The notes under the pieces: model-generated
The model's input: the letters and a program-made list of their open reading frames with translations, nothing else
Told to the model about the DNA's origin: nothing
Databases searched by the model: none
Shown here: positions 25,301 through 36,650 of the stretch, piece by piece
How the letters are laid out: the number at the start of each line of letters is the position of its first letter
Position numbering within the stretch: position 1 is the stretch's first letter
Origin: Elysia chlorotica
Taxonomy: Eukaryota; Mollusca; Gastropoda; Plakobranchidae
NCBI GenBank assembly: GCA_003991915.1
Contig: RQTK01000700.1
Location: 62,001 to 126,000, forward strand
Direction: 5' to 3'
Length of the DNA stretch: 64,000 nucleotides
Translations under genes and position numbers: made by a program

Positions 25301-27022
25301 CTTTGTCCATCTTTTAATGGCATAACTGGTGTAAAATATTTATTACTGCCTAAAATAAATACAGTAGTGAACTTGCACTTGATTTAAGTTTATATTTTAG
25401 GACAATTTTTTTACCCTCAACAAATATTCTGTCTTCAATATCCTTGGTCCTTTGTGAAAGTTCAGAGTCGTTTAAAGGAGGTTGTCTTTTGCTCAGATAT
25501 CTAACCAGCTTGTCTGTTTTGGCAACCAATGATGTCACTGGATATTCTGTGAAAAGAGATCATGCTTTTGAATTTACTAGCAAAAAAAATAAATAAATAA
25601 ATAAATAAAAGGATCGTATGGGATGGCAATGTAAAACTTGCATTTCATAAAATGTAATGAAAGCTTACAATTTATCAACTGGCTAATACAAGGGGGGGGG
25701 GGTTAATGAGTGGAGTAGACACATTGAGTCAGAGGTCCTACTTAATAAGCATGGGTCAGTGTCACTGTAATGTGACGAGTCAGTTTTTAGATATCCCGCT
25801 CTAGAATCAATCTTTGCTTTGCTTTATCCCACCAAAAATTACTTTATCAATAGGCTTAAATATTAAATCTAAAATAATTTAAATTTCTCAGTTTTTCAAA
25901 GGTAGCCTGAATTTTTAATAATTCCTAATACATGGACTACTAAATCTATGAAACACACACAGTGTTATTTTTTATCCATATAAAATTTTAAATGTTTGAA
26001 AGCACATTTACAGATAAAAGATCACAGCAAAAGAAAAAAAAATCATAAAGTAAGTTGTATCTTTAGTTTGATCTAAAACTCAAACTGACTTATAATAAGG
26101 AATGCACAAAGATTAAGGCATTGTATTTACAACCCCGAAAAAAAAAAACCCCAAAAAACAACTACAACCCTTGGGTAATTTTTCGTTCTGCCACATAAAT
26201 AAATAAAATTAATGATGTCAACTTGTATTTTTACAAAGACTACATGAGCAGGTGTATTTACAGCTGTTTTACACTCAAAATTATTCACAATTCAATTTTT
26301 AAAAATCATTTTGAATATTTTTAACAGGTTGATAGATAATATTTGCTTATCCTGTACATTTTTTATAATTCACAAAATCAAAAAAAAAAGTGAAATCCTC
26401 AAAGATTGTTTTCAAATTACTTAAACTACACTTGTTTTAAAATGTAACTGTTATAGTTTCTCTGCCAGTTATTTTATAAAAATCTCATTATACATTTCAG
26501 ATAATTTCTGGAAATAAACATGACAATAAAATTGGAAAAATCTCCTTACTTTCAAGGAGCACCTTGATAGCTCTCACGAGTCGTGTGGGCAAGGAACTGT
26601 TTGTTCGCCTGACGACCCCGGGATGTTTTCTATAGTTTATGTGTCCTGAGACTCCCACATGATTCTTCTCTAAGATGTCTCCAACATCAACGTCTACACA
26701 CGTTTCTCTGCAGATAATGTTTTCTGTTATTTCATTTGCTCTGTTCGTCTGTGGAAAATTGATTTATTAATCATTATATTTCCTATTATATAACAGTGCA
26801 TTAGGTTCCATTTTTATCATAAATGACTGCAAACATTTTGGGTCTTTTTTCTCATCACCTAGGCCTGTAGATCTTAACAACAATAATATCGAATATACCT
26901 AGATCTCTATAGACCATGTTTTAAATCAATAAAAAGAGTTTGAGAACTTTAAAACTAGATTCAAGATTAGATTTTACTTCTCTGCACCCAAATACACTGG
27001 ATCTAGATCTAGATCTCTTCAT
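13357..27022 (-). CDS. METTL17: METTL17/Rsm22-type mitochondrial ribosome assembly protein
   Basis: Inferred exons in transcript order: 26978-27022 (weak first exon), 26550-26748, 25415-25546, 24601-24715, 23971-24052, 23417-23490, 20306-20397, 19724-19797, 18890-18997, 18066-18134, 17566-17619, 16833-16931, 15972-16038, 15156-15273 and 13357-13552. Phases agree throughout, giving about 507 residues. Family landmarks in order: LPTRLVRAIKVLLE; VYHWKPMQYDAYTSY; the Rossmann-core region TSIFYHGSKVGAGIWASNEIW; SMVVSAYNLME; LVLIEIGTGAGFKLVHEARE; GHVFAPCPHDKACP; CHLCLPCGE; and the C-terminal HLYSCARHVDQGDFLPV. Known of the family: METTL17/Rsm22 proteins assist small-subunit mitoribosome assembly in the matrix and bind an iron-sulfur cluster through conserved Cys. 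Here Cys lie near residues 349, 355, 365, 369, 422, 425 and 428. Odd: motif I reads FYHGSKVG where D-F-G-S-G-T-G is typical. The first exon (MKRSRSRSSVFGCRE) rests only on an ATG, a donor and phase. At 23971 an internal donor (GTACGT) was chosen because it keeps the downstream frame. Confidence 0.87.
13888..14830 (+). repeat. CCT-rich minisatellite locus 1
   Basis: After a flank with GTGGGTGAAAAACAC and a CT-rich stretch (14038-14100), a strongly pyrimidine-biased tract runs from about 14132 to 14830. From about 14280 to 14530 it is a regular 27-bp unit (CCGCCTACACCTCCTCATCC and so on), with irregular derivatives beyond. It reads open in several frames (PPTPPHPVP repeats), but only because of its composition. 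I see no start context, splice partner or homologue, so I treat it as non-coding. It lies in METTL17's last intron, and a related locus lies at 37010-37990. Confidence 0.85.
17155..17530 (-). mobile_element. 3' end fragment of a non-LTR retrotransposon (LINE)
   Basis: Minus-strand remnants match the terminal part of a LINE ORF2, the zone that in the paralogous copy at 57785-58085 reads GHPKQTWRRS and WRGFAAALCSTGN. Both copies share TTCCCTGTGGAACATAGGG and CACCGAACTCGGTTCT. The copy is truncated and mutated, and it lies in a METTL17 intron. Confidence 0.7.
20930..21062 (-). mobile_element. tRNA-derived SINE copy, 3' part
   Basis: Read on the minus strand, this aligns over about 120 bases with the copy at 7748-7990: GGGTTGGTGTCAGTAAAATG, GGCTGAGACAGAAGTCCTG, TGTGTGGCAGCACATAAAAT. 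The tRNA-like head is missing. The copy is intronic in METTL17. Confidence 0.75.
21990..22067 (+). repeat. Three-copy 26-bp tandem repeat
   Basis: Three consecutive units of 26 bases run from CATCAGAGAAAT to CAAACAAACAA with one change in the third copy. They lie in an intron of METTL17. Confidence 0.9.
22520..23090 (+). mobile_element. L2/CR1-type LINE 3' end
   Basis: The reading ARIDYKIATLCYKCI, HHAPVIWNALPLPLR and QFKAGLKTYLFD is the typical C-terminus of L2/CR1-clade ORF2, preceded by LHWLP in a neighbouring frame (one frame change). The 3' UTR carries a hairpin (AGCGCTTCG paired with GAAGCGCT) followed by TATATAAATGATCTTCATTA and an ATT-rich tail, as known for this clade. The copy is 5'-truncated and sits plus-strand within a METTL17 intron. 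Confidence 0.85.
24972..25150 (+). mobile_element. tRNA-derived SINE copy with recognisable head
   Basis: A tRNA-like head with box-A-like CCTGAGGTGAGAGCATTGG and a clear box B (GTGTTCGAGTCACC) is followed by the shared core GTTGGGTTGGGTCAGTATCA and AATGTGACCATCT. It lies in a METTL17 intron. Confidence 0.75.
25705..25800 (+). mobile_element. SINE fragment
   Basis: The core only: GGGTCAGTGTCACTGTAATG followed by TGACGAGTCAG, matching the family core. Neither head nor tail is evident. Confidence 0.5.
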
Positions 27023-27264
27023 CAGGCCAGGTGAGGTTTCTTCAAACGAAGTGGCTGCTCGTACGTGACTGTACGCAAAGACGAGATATTATCTCGCAGT
27101 CCTCGAGATTTGGCGCAGCGCAGCGACTGGAAACTAGTTTCTGTTTCCTTTTCCCTAACTTTCTCTTTGTCTTAGTCTGAGTCTATCAGTCTACCAGGTG
27201 GGCAAGAGATTGAAAATGGCTAAGTTTAAAATCGACGAAACATTTTCTTCGCGTACTGTCACGT
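27023..27264. promoter_or_regulatory. Possible promoter region upstream of METTL17
   Basis: A CpG-richer block (for example CGTACGTGACTGTACGCAAAG and GATTTGGCGCAGCGCAGCGA) stands out from the AT-rich surroundings, immediately upstream of the proposed METTL17 start. A short plus-strand reading frame beginning MAKFKIDETFSSR starts at 27216, so the promoter may be bidirectional. No TATA box was identified. Confidence 0.35.
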
Positions 27265-27311
27265 TCGAACAGCGACGGTCTTCTACAAAACAGTCTTATA
27301 TTCAGAGAAAT

Positions 27312-28057
27312 CTAATTTTTTTTTTTATTAATACTAAACTTTGCAGTTGTGTACATTCATTCATTAATTGCCTTTCGCATCCTGGTTCTCCGTTCGGGAC
27401 GCCTCGACAGCTTCTTGTATTTTAGTTGTAAGTTGTTTCCATTTTTGTCTGTCTTGTGCTGTTGAACAAAATTCATCTAAATGTAAGTTATTTTTAAGTT
27501 GAGGTGTGTCTGTTTGCAGGCTAGATAAGTCCTTGTTCAGTGTAATTGGCATTGTTGTGATGGGCCTGCCTCGAAAACGTTTGCGTTCTTTTTTGAAATA
27601 TGTATCCATAGCTTTGTTTGCAAGTATTTCGTTGCTTCTTCTAAGGATGCCCGAATAGATGCCATCTCCTTTCTGATTCAAGAGCTTGGGTAGATATGGG
27701 CTTCTCTTCATATATTCTGTACAGTGAATCGTTTACAAGTAACTTTTACTGGGTATTTTATGCCCAGCACTGATTTCATTTGTTTTCAGTGAAAAGCATA
27801 GAGTTTTTCCTCTTCTGTTCTATTGAGGGCCCAGGTGCCGCAGTTATATGTTAGTATCGATTTTACGAGGGCCTTAAAAAGTTTAATTTTTGTGTTTCCT
27901 TTTATTTTGTCTCCTACTATCCATATGTTCATTAGCTTGACGAGTGCTGCCGTGGACAGTGCACAATCCATTATTCATAATACCGCATATTTCACTTCCA
28001 GTATTCCAAAAGGAGGAAGGTCGGGGTGGGGATATGGAGATCCTGGAGTGTGGTGTG
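27312..28057 (-). mobile_element. 5'-truncated LINE flanked by a 46-bp direct repeat
   Basis: On the minus strand the sequence reads the C-terminal part of a LINE ORF2: ALVKLMNIWIVGDKIKGNTK, LFKALVKSILTYNCGTWALN, then RRSNEILANKAM and TAQDRQKWKQLTTKIQE. The poly(T) run at about 27312 is its poly(A) tail. A 46-base direct repeat beginning CGAACAGCGACGGTC and ending TTCAGAGAAAT lies at about 27265 and again at 28058, as expected for a target-site duplication. The left part (about 27965-28057) is not recognisable. At least one frame break is present. Confidence 0.75.
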
Positions 28058-28079
28058 CGAACAGCGACGGTCTTCTACA

Positions 28080-28850
28080 AAACAGTCTTATATTCAGAGA
28101 AATATTGAAAGAAGAAGACTCAAAAGCTCTTCAGAAAGACTTAGACTCTCTTGTTGAATGGTCTTTAGAATAAAATATTAATATATAAATGGCAGATGTC
28201 CTTCCATCTGTCAAAATGCCAGGTAATGACACTCCAAAGAAACAAAAATAAAACACAATTTGAATACACGATGCTTGATCATCCCTTAGAATATGTGGAT
28301 AGTATCCAATACCTCGGCGTCCACATTCAACAAGAGTTGGTGGGATAGACATGTTCACCATGTCGTTACAAAGGCCATTCGAACCCTTGGGTTCTTGTCA
28401 CGAAATCTCCACCAATGTCCACAAAGTGTGAAGGCCCAAACCTATGACGCAATGGTTAGACCCATCTTAGAATTTGTCACAAGCTGTAGATCAAGAGAGC
28501 CTGGTTCCATGACGAACACCATGTACCTCGTGGGTTGGAAACCACTTGAGCAACGACGAAAATGCACTAGGATCACTCATTTGCACAAAATCGTGACTGG
28601 CAAAAACACTACTGTGAAAGTGCCACAACACTTCATACCCCAACCTTCCAAGTATATAACAAGAAACTACCATCCAAAAAGATTCCTATTATTATCCCCG
28701 ATCCCAGACAAATGCGCACAAAAATAGTTTCTTTCCAAAAACTATCTCGAACTGAAACGAACTCCAAAGCAAGATAATTGACATTGAAAGTACAGACCTT
28801 TTCAGAAAGGCACTAGATTATGAGCATATACTGTAGGCGTTAGTAAACTG
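28080..28850 (+). mobile_element. LINE reverse-transcriptase C-terminal fragment
   Basis: Plus-strand readings, broken across frames, give LIFREI, KEEDSKALQKDLDSLVEWS, YLGVHIQQEL, RTLGFLSRNLHQCPQSVKAQ, YDAMVRPILEF and a degenerate tail. This is the zone after the catalytic box of a jockey/CR1-like ORF2. It begins within the 46-bp repeat, so the minus-strand LINE apparently inserted at its 5' edge. Confidence 0.75.
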
Positions 28851-29387
28851 TTGTCATATATGATTGTATTGTTTGAACATTTGCGACATGGGCCTCTTGC
28901 ATCTTAATTAATACGAGCGGACGGACGAACGAACAGGAGCCTTTGGTAATTGTTTAATTTATTGCATTAGACATACCGATAGAAATCTGGATTGCTGACT
29001 TGAACTTAAACTGTAGGTGAAATGATTCACATTCCATGTGTTTTGATGTGTGAGCAACAAACGGCAACTTGAAATTGTTTTGAGTTGGTGAAAGTATCTA
29101 CTAGTGGCTGCCATATTGCAATGTGCTTTAAATCACAGTGATGTCCCTTGGCAGTATAAGCTTACCGTAGTTAACGTACATCTGATGTACTTGTTTGAGT
29201 TCTCGTTTAACGTCAGCACTGCCGAATGTAGCAAATTTCGTATAACTCGATCAACAAAAGTGTTGTGGACTTAATGTAGGGCCTACTTGTTTTCAGTTTT
29301 TCATGCATTCGAGTTAGACCATACACATATTTTCTTTCCCTATTTTCTTACTCTTAGAAACCAGTGTTATGGTTTTCTAGGCATGTT

Positions 29388-29660
29388 TATTGCTTGGCGT
29401 CCAACGTCAGCATTATAGCCTACAGGTAATATTGCGGACGAAACCCGAGGCTAAAGTCAGACGATTGCACGCTCTGTTACAGAGAGACATTACGGGCATA
29501 CCTGACCCCTGTCTCAGTCGGTTAGGTTATACTGACACCGACCCAACCTGTAGGAGATGGAATTGGACGAATTATATCGAATCGATTGTGGGTTTCAAAC
29601 CATATAGCCTACCTTCCGATCCGATTAGGAGACCAACGCTCTACCACTCGCACTCCCCCC
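29388..29660 (-). mobile_element. Near full-length tRNA-derived SINE
   Basis: On the minus strand the element starts with a tRNA-like head (box A GTGGTAGAGCGTTGGTCTCC, box B GGTTTGAAACCC), continues with the core GGTTGGGTCGGTGTCAGTAT, and ends with the tail ATAATGCTGACGTTGGACGC. It is the best structural reference for the family in this window. Confidence 0.8.
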
Positions 29661-29681
29661 CCCTCCCTCTTTCCCAATTTT

Positions 29682-29835
29682 CAATGGCTTAACGTCCAAC
29701 GTCAGCACTATAGAGGCTATATTGTGGACAGGCCCTAGGACTAACTTCTGACAATTTTATGTAGGCCTACTGTCACACACACGAGTAGAGAGGAGAGACC
29801 TGAACTCCTTCCTGCCTCAGCCGGTCACATTAAAC
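29682..29835 (-). mobile_element. SINE 3' part adjoining a (TAA)n tract
   Basis: The minus strand carries AATGTGACCGGCTGAGGCAG and the tail TAGTGCTGACGTTGGACGTT. Immediately next to it, 29836-29890 is a TAA trinucleotide array. Confidence 0.75.

Positions 29836-29890
<55 letters not shown>
29836..29890 (+). repeat. (TAA)n microsatellite
   Basis: A nearly uninterrupted trinucleotide array of about 55 bases lies at the end of the SINE fragment. Confidence 0.95.
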
Positions 29891-29892
<2 letters not shown>

Positions 29893-30039
29893 CAGTTCAT
29901 CGATATCGACGGTGACACTATCGGTATTCGGTAGGGTCACATGAGTGATATTCCATGGGTCAGGTTGGGCGAGCTCTCATGTGAGCCAGCTGACAAGTAC
30001 GTGATCTGCAGAGACACTGGCAATTAATGGTGCATCGGT

Positions 30040-31010
30040 GATCACCAGTGGTACATGTATGTAGTCGGTGTTGGTGGTTGTATGCTGGCTTGTACTCTGC
30101 TATCTGCACTTTCTAATTTGCTTCCTTGGTGCTCTTTAGAGTCCTTCGCCAGCTTTATGTCTCGTACCTGATCTTCCCATGAGTAATGAGGAATGTCACA
30201 ATACTTGGTGTTCCTCTTCAGCGTGTTCGCATAGCGCAGTATTTGTCCAGCGGAGTTGAGTGGAGGTTGTGAGGACCTCAACACTGACTTGGTTCTACAC
30301 ATCACTTCCACATCTAGAACACGATCCTGCATTTGATGTATAAGGTTGCTTTAAGGCGACGGAGCTGGACTATGCTCAGAGCCTTGATATGTTTGCGGTA
30401 GTGAGTGTTGCATTTAGTGGCATAGAGCAGGCATGGCAAAACAGCAACTCTTGTCATGCTGACTCCAGAGTCGTTTCTGTAGATATCTATATTCCTTGTT
30501 TGCAAATTATAGGCGCCTTTCGACTTCCAGATCAATACTGTTTATGCTTGTGGCGGTACTGCCAAGGTAGGTAAATGATTTCGTCACTTTCAGAGCTTCC
30601 CCGTGCAATTTGATGGACTGGGCTCACCAGTAGATCCGGTTGGGGGTTGGTACAGCAACTCGGTGTTTGAGATGTTGATTTTCAAGCCGAACAGGTTGGC
30701 TGCAGAGCCACAATTGTCTGCATGTCTTCAAGGTTGTCGGCCAAGAGTGCTGAGACATCAGCGTAGAGCAGTCTGCTAGCAAGGTTAAAAAGCGTGCCAT
30801 CTGTCCTGATGCGAAGTAGCACACCATTTTGATCAAAGATTTAGCCCAGAGAATAGCGTAGGTGCCAGCATACATCCCTGCTTGACTCTGTGGTTAACAC
30901 AGAATTCATTGATTGGCTCGTTGCCAACTAACACTTGTGCGTTCATATCCACATGAACTTCCCGATTTTCACCCGTTTCTTAGGGCAGCCAGTACCTTTT
31001 ACAGGGTAGG
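30040..31010 (-). mobile_element. Decayed LINE ORF2 fragment
   Basis: Minus-strand fragments read RTDGTLFNLASRLLYADVSA (the degenerate catalytic box, A-D-D changed to A-D-V), LADNLEDMQ, LPCLLYATKCNTHYRKHIKA, LRRLKATLYIK and VEVMCRTKS in the expected order. Several frame changes and stops show it is old. Confidence 0.7.
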
Positions 31011-31354
31011 GCAGTCAACTCTCTCGAAACTCAAATGCCTTTGAGAAAAAAACAAAAACGATATAGAGAGGACGGCGTTGCTCAACAGATTTTACATTAA
31101 GTTGTCGCAACCTGAAAATCAAAGCAATTGATAGTCCAGCACGGAACACAGATTGGCTTTCAATGCAAGATTTCCTCTGTTATGAGGTAGATGATGACTA
31201 TCAGGGCACCACGAAATTTTAAGGTACTCTTCCTGATTGGAGACATTTTTTTGTAAGCTTACAGGCGAGACTATCAGGTATCCTCGCTTACAGGTCAAGT
31301 AGCGCACTTGAGACTTTGCTGCCACCATTTTTTTAGGATAGAAAATGTTGACAG

Positions 31355-31440
31355 ATCGTGGGATTCGGGTCGCGGACCTCCCCATCTAAAAACCAACGCT
31401 CTGCCACTTGAGTCACTTCGCTATCCCCCACCCACCAGCA
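31355..31440 (-). mobile_element. SINE tRNA-like head
   Basis: The minus strand has box-A-like AAGTGGCAGAGCGTTGG and box-B-like GTCCGCGACCCGAATCCC, resembling the head of the SINE at 29388-29660. The core is missing. A (GA)n array follows at 31458-31507. Confidence 0.55.
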
Positions 31441-31453
31441 TAAGGTGGTAACT

Positions 31454-31457
<4 letters not shown>

Positions 31458-31507
<50 letters not shown>
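31458..31507 (+). repeat. (GA)n microsatellite
   Basis: A perfect GA dinucleotide tract of about 50 bases. Confidence 0.95.
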
Positions 31508-31509
<2 letters not shown>

Positions 31510-31622
31510 GAAACAATTTGGTGAAGATGATTTTAACGAGTTTTCATGTATGGCTATTAAGCACATATTTTTATTTTATTTTAAGGAATGTTATGTTTTG
31601 GAAATCACAATTTACTTAGTTT

Positions 31623-32100
31623 TACGAGGGACGTCCTAAAAATAATGAAAAATTAGCATAAAATAAAAAGTTTACTTTGGACCTGACTAACAATTTGAAA
31701 TAAGATGCACCAACCTCTTAGCTATTGTTATTTTCATGAGTGTTGATGCTCTTTTGCCAATGTCATGAAAGGTTAGGCCCTATTGTCCACACTGTTTGTA
31801 TAAATTGGCATAAAACGTAGGAAACCAGATTCTCATTTCTTCAAACAAGTCATCTCTATCTTCAAACTTCTTAGCTGGTACTTCATAGCTCATATTTCAA
31901 GGGGTGGTGCATGCAGTGCAGTGAATATGCGGTGACTATGAGGTGTGAGACAATAACTTCCTTTATCATCACTGACCAATCATTTTTTAAACAGGGTGTT
32001 GCGTTATCTTGTTGAAGTCGTGCATCCTTACTCTTGGCTTTTATGTTCAGTGATACACATGGTGTCATTTTGTTGGACGCTTTGCCTCTATGGCGATCAA
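31623..32100 (-). mobile_element. mariner-like DNA transposon remnant
   Basis: The boundary TACGAGGGACGTCCTAAAAA resembles a mariner terminal inverted repeat. Minus-strand readings in different frames give ARLQQDNATPC (compare LHQDNAPAH), a degenerate region before HAPPLE, and KKFEDRDDLFEEMRIWF (compare the post-DD(D/E) helix). Many frame breaks are present, and the opposite terminus was not found. Confidence 0.5.
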
Positions 32101-33111
32101 TCAGTGTCGCCCATTCGTGCCAAACAGTGAATCGACTAAGACAAGCAGTGTGCCTCTAACATCTAGGATTTTTTAAGAGAGGATACATGTCGGCATAATA
32201 ATGCAATAACCAGTGTCGCAAAAAAGACCATCTATTGCCTCCGATGATATGGATGGGGAGTACACACGTACAATGTATAACCTCCAGCTTCTCCTAAACC
32301 TGCTACAGGTTTTGCATATTCATAATTCTAGCCTCTAGAGTGCCATCTGGGGGCATGGCGGTTTAAAAAAAAAAAAAAGACCTGATTGAAGAAGTGATGA
32401 TCTGATTTGCTACAATTGACGCAACTTTTTTTAAACTGACATTGTAATTTTTTTCCTCCATAACATTAGCGGAAATATATCTATCGCCATGGCAACTACG
32501 TTAAAAAAAGGGTATATGAAAAGGTTGGTGCATTGACGAAAATTCAGTTTTCAGTTTGATGTAAAACTCCCTAGTTAAAATGGCTATATCTTTAATTCAC
32601 TATAAGCCAAGAAACTTTCAAACAGCTAAATGACACTATTGGCACATATAGTGTCTAACAAATTTACGTATGTGTTAGTTCCTCTGACAAAAAAGGTCAA
32701 GTTTTACTTATCATGACGACTAAAGTTTATTCAATTTCAATTAACACGTTAGCATAATTTTTATTTTATCTCAAAATTGAAAAATATGAAAATAGCATTT
32801 AGACAGTAGGCCTAAATAATTCGATTTAAAGATACTGTTTGATAATTATACATGTATTGAGACCTGGTACAAGAAAATGTACCTTTCTGATTTGGCTATT
32901 ATTTGTTTGGTAATCAGTCTGCAAAGGTCTCCACCCAAGAGCCAAGCCCTCCGAGGTCAAGATAAGTGTTTCTCATACAGATGGGGCTCTTAGTCGATTC
33001 CGACACAACACGCCTAAAAAATCAATTAAAGTGATCAGCCTCCCCTAAAAATGTGACTGGTGGAATTTATGTCTACTTAGTTCGCTTAAAAATTTTGTAC
33101 ATAGACGTAAG

Positions 33112-33180
33112 CTGGGTTTCAAACCACAAGCCTTCTGCTCTCCAGTTCACAGCATTAACCGTTTGAGATAATTATGGGCG
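33112..33180 (-). mobile_element. Possible SINE head fragment
   Basis: A box-B-like GGTTTGAAACCC on the minus strand is preceded by GTTAATGCTGTGAACTGGAG. It resembles a SINE head, but it is short and degenerate. Confidence 0.35.
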
Positions 33181-33446
33181 CTCTCAGTCAGCTGGCAGAA
33201 TGTAATGTTAAGTAGTGCTCACATACAGATATAAGCAACCAAGAGAAGTAATTGGAATGCGTTGAATCTGCAAGTTAGAACAAATGAGAAGTTGCAAAAT
33301 AGTCAGGTTCAATTATCTTCCACTTGATGTCTCACATAAACTAAAGGTAATGTGGTAGCGTAACATGGTTCTTGCTATATACTTCGCAGGGGCATACATG
33401 TATAAGAGATGTGGAAGAAGTCTAGTTTTTAGCATCTTTCTTGAGA

Positions 33447-33520
<74 letters not shown>

Positions 33521-33550
33521 GAGAGAGAGAGGAGAGGGGGGGGGGGGAAG
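33447..33550 (+). repeat. (GA)n / poly(G)-rich microsatellite
   Basis: About 80 bases of GA repeat run into GGGG-rich purine sequence. The long glutamate-arginine reading frame here arises from composition alone. Confidence 0.95.
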
Positions 33551-33899
33551 AGAGAGGACAATCAGAGAGACAGACAGGCAGATAGACAGAAGTCTCTATG
33601 TGATAACATGTGGGAAGAGGTGGGAGGCAAGGGGAAAAAATTAATAATTACCACTACCAGATCCTGAACTTTCCTGTGACAAAAGCATGAAACTAAATCT
33701 ATGTTTTGTCAAATAAGCAGTAAAACGGTGGAGATTCTCAATTCGTTTAATTTTAAAATTTTTTTATCATCCACAGCAATGGCAAAATTGCGACAGGTGA
33801 TAAACTGGATATTTGCCTCTCATAATTTTAAAATTATTTCCTTGGTTCGACCATTCATGCTAAATAAAGAAGAAGTGAACGAATTGTCACCTACTTAAG

Positions 33900-36650
33900 C
33901 TCATTAAATTGAAAAAATCATAGAATGTGTTGTATATCTTGTCTCAAATAACCTTGAGGGAGTTCTTTGTTGTTGTTTTTTTTAGAAATGTTAGAATTTT
34001 TTTCCGTAAGAAGTTATTTGTGAAAATATTTTAGTCTGTGAAACAATAATTATGTTTCTGATCAAATAAATTGGATCTCTATAAGAACTTGCATCAGCCA
34101 TTTGAAACGAAACATTAAAATTTCAAAAGATCGTACTCTTGGGCTGAGCTAAACATCTAGACATCATCCCTTATCAAGCTCATCTGAGAATTACTTGAGG
34201 ATATTTCCTTGAAATTAGATTAGAGACTATACAGGCGGCACCCCTATATATATATACATGTATATATATAAAAAAAAAAAGATACCAAAGATAAAAATGA
34301 AATAGAAAAAAACAACACTTCTATTTAGTATTTTAAAGGATTCATGTAACTCCTTAAAACCTTTCATCATTCTTTTATTAAATGTTAAAATCTCAGAACA
34401 CGTAACATGTATGTACCACATCATTTAGGTAATAGCTGCTGTCAGGTATCACACATTGGAAGAGAACACAACTTTGATGAATTTTATCACATGCATCTTA
34501 ATTAACTGGGAATTGAATTATTGATAGTGGCAGAAGACTTTAATATAGATATAGTATGCTTACAAAAAAACAATGCATTATTTACATTTAATGAAATTGA
34601 TCATTCATTCACAAGTCATCATAAGGATCAATAAAGTGATTGCTTCCTATACAATAAGAGTTCTTTGTAATAGATAGAAAAGCCTATAAGTAAAAAATAA
34701 CATTACATGGTCTACACAAGAATTATTTTTGCAACAGTCAATTGTTTCAAGCTATAAAAATGTCCTCTAGAGGAAATGTCAACAAAGAAGGGCATTTTTG
34801 AGCGATTACTGTAAACAGTTTCAAATCTCATATGATAGCAACATGAAAAAATATTCTTACCAACAGTAACAAAGTTGTAGTCCATTCAGCTCATTATGCT
34901 TTTTTTAAGTTTAAGAAAGAGAGACACAGTCTGATCATAATGCAGAGTTCAATAATAATTATGGAAAGCTTCAACACTTCAACAGAAGAAAGAAAGTGGA
35001 GTATAAAAGCACTGACATTTTATCCTTGCAGCAAAAAAAAAAAATAACAACAGGCTACTGGGCATATATAATACTTTAATAGAAAAGACATGTTTATATG
35101 CAAAGGGCACTGTAAACATAATGTGCTTTACCTTTCAACCGTTTTTTTTTTCATATACAATTACAAATTATTTTCCTCCATAATTAAAAAAAAAAAAAGA
35201 CAAATATCCTTATTAAAAAACAACAACAACAACTAAGACTTTACATTTTAACCCATACAGACTAATTTTAAACAGCAGAGCTATTAAGTGACAAGGTGAA
35301 AAAACAAATTACTATTATTATGTGACTTGAATTTGAAAGCTTTTTCTTATAATCAACACACAAAAATGTTATCACAACAAAATTGTTTATAATGCTACTC
35401 AAAATTGCAAGATTTGGCTGGTTACTAGCTATGAAAGTTGAAAGACATTTGCTTTAACTGTTTAGCTTATTACCTCAATTCTATGCACAATGAAGTGAAC
35501 AATTATTTCTTTTTTATCCTTTAGTTTAGAAAGGTCAAATTTGTAATACATGGGATGTACCTTTCTACCTTACTTCTAAACAAGCTTCCAACATCCTCAA
35601 TATGGCAAATAAGTTAAAATTGGTAATTATATAAAGCACAGAATATAGGTATGCCACCATTTGTCTAAACTTAAAGATAGTCATTGGCCTTCTAAATTGT
35701 GTATGATTAAAAACTTTTCCTGAAATAATACTGCTTATACTTGGCTAAGGTGTGATAAAATTATTAATCATAGCCTTAGTTAGGTACTTGTGAGCCTTCT
35801 TGTCATACTAAACCATTTCTCAACATAAGAATGGTTAGATCATGACTTAATGCTTTCAAATTATCAGACATTAGTCTGAGACTAAAGGTGATATAGGACT
35901 AGTTGATGACGGTGGACATTATAGAAATAAGCCAACAAACTGCAAACTTTAAAAAGAAACTCTTTGATCTTAGCCTATATGTAATCACATGTGTTAAACA
36001 AATGTAAGGCCACATCAGCAGATATAACAAGTCCTGCCTCATGACCGTCTTGCCTTATGGTCCCTTTTCTTTCTGGTCATTAAACATTTATTGCAAAATA
36101 TTTTTTGTGAAATCAATTTTTCAAGGAATTTAGTAATCAACTGTACCCCATTTATTGCCTTTTCTGAGTTTCAAGAGAAAAGAAAATATTTAAAGTCCTA
36201 TAAAACCTATTCCGAGTGATGGCAAAGACATATGTGAATCTTACCCTAAATTAATTAGCTTGTGATATTAGCTTCTGTCATATTTATTAGATAAATGGAT
36301 AAAGTTACACTAAAAAAAATATCAGCCCTTTGTACCCCATGCATTTCAACATCACTTCAATTACACACAAATGATAAACTTTCTATAATGAAAAAAGGTA
36401 TGAGATACAGTATTTAAGAAACAAAATAACTTGATAAACATGTTCTTCCTTTTTTTTTTAAGGTAAATTACATGTCGCCATATTTATATAACATTTAACA
36501 TTTCATTCTTTGCTACAAAGCTTGTTCACAAATTTATAAGTATGTCTTGAATAAAGCTTTAGATGACTTTTACAATTACGGTTTTATTATTTGAAACAAA
36601 CCAAAACATTTTGGCAACAAAATAAAAACAAGGCTCTGCGCTGACCCGAA
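33900..36650. other. AT-rich intergenic stretch with nothing recognised
   Basis: No exon-like segment, LINE or SINE core was recognised on either strand. A short TATATA stretch lies at about 34244-34270, with scattered poly(A)/poly(T) runs elsewhere. Confidence 0.5.

Noticed and set aside
33365-33667. Arg/Glu-repeat protein frames
   Set aside because: They are translations of a (GA)n microsatellite, and both strands are equally open.
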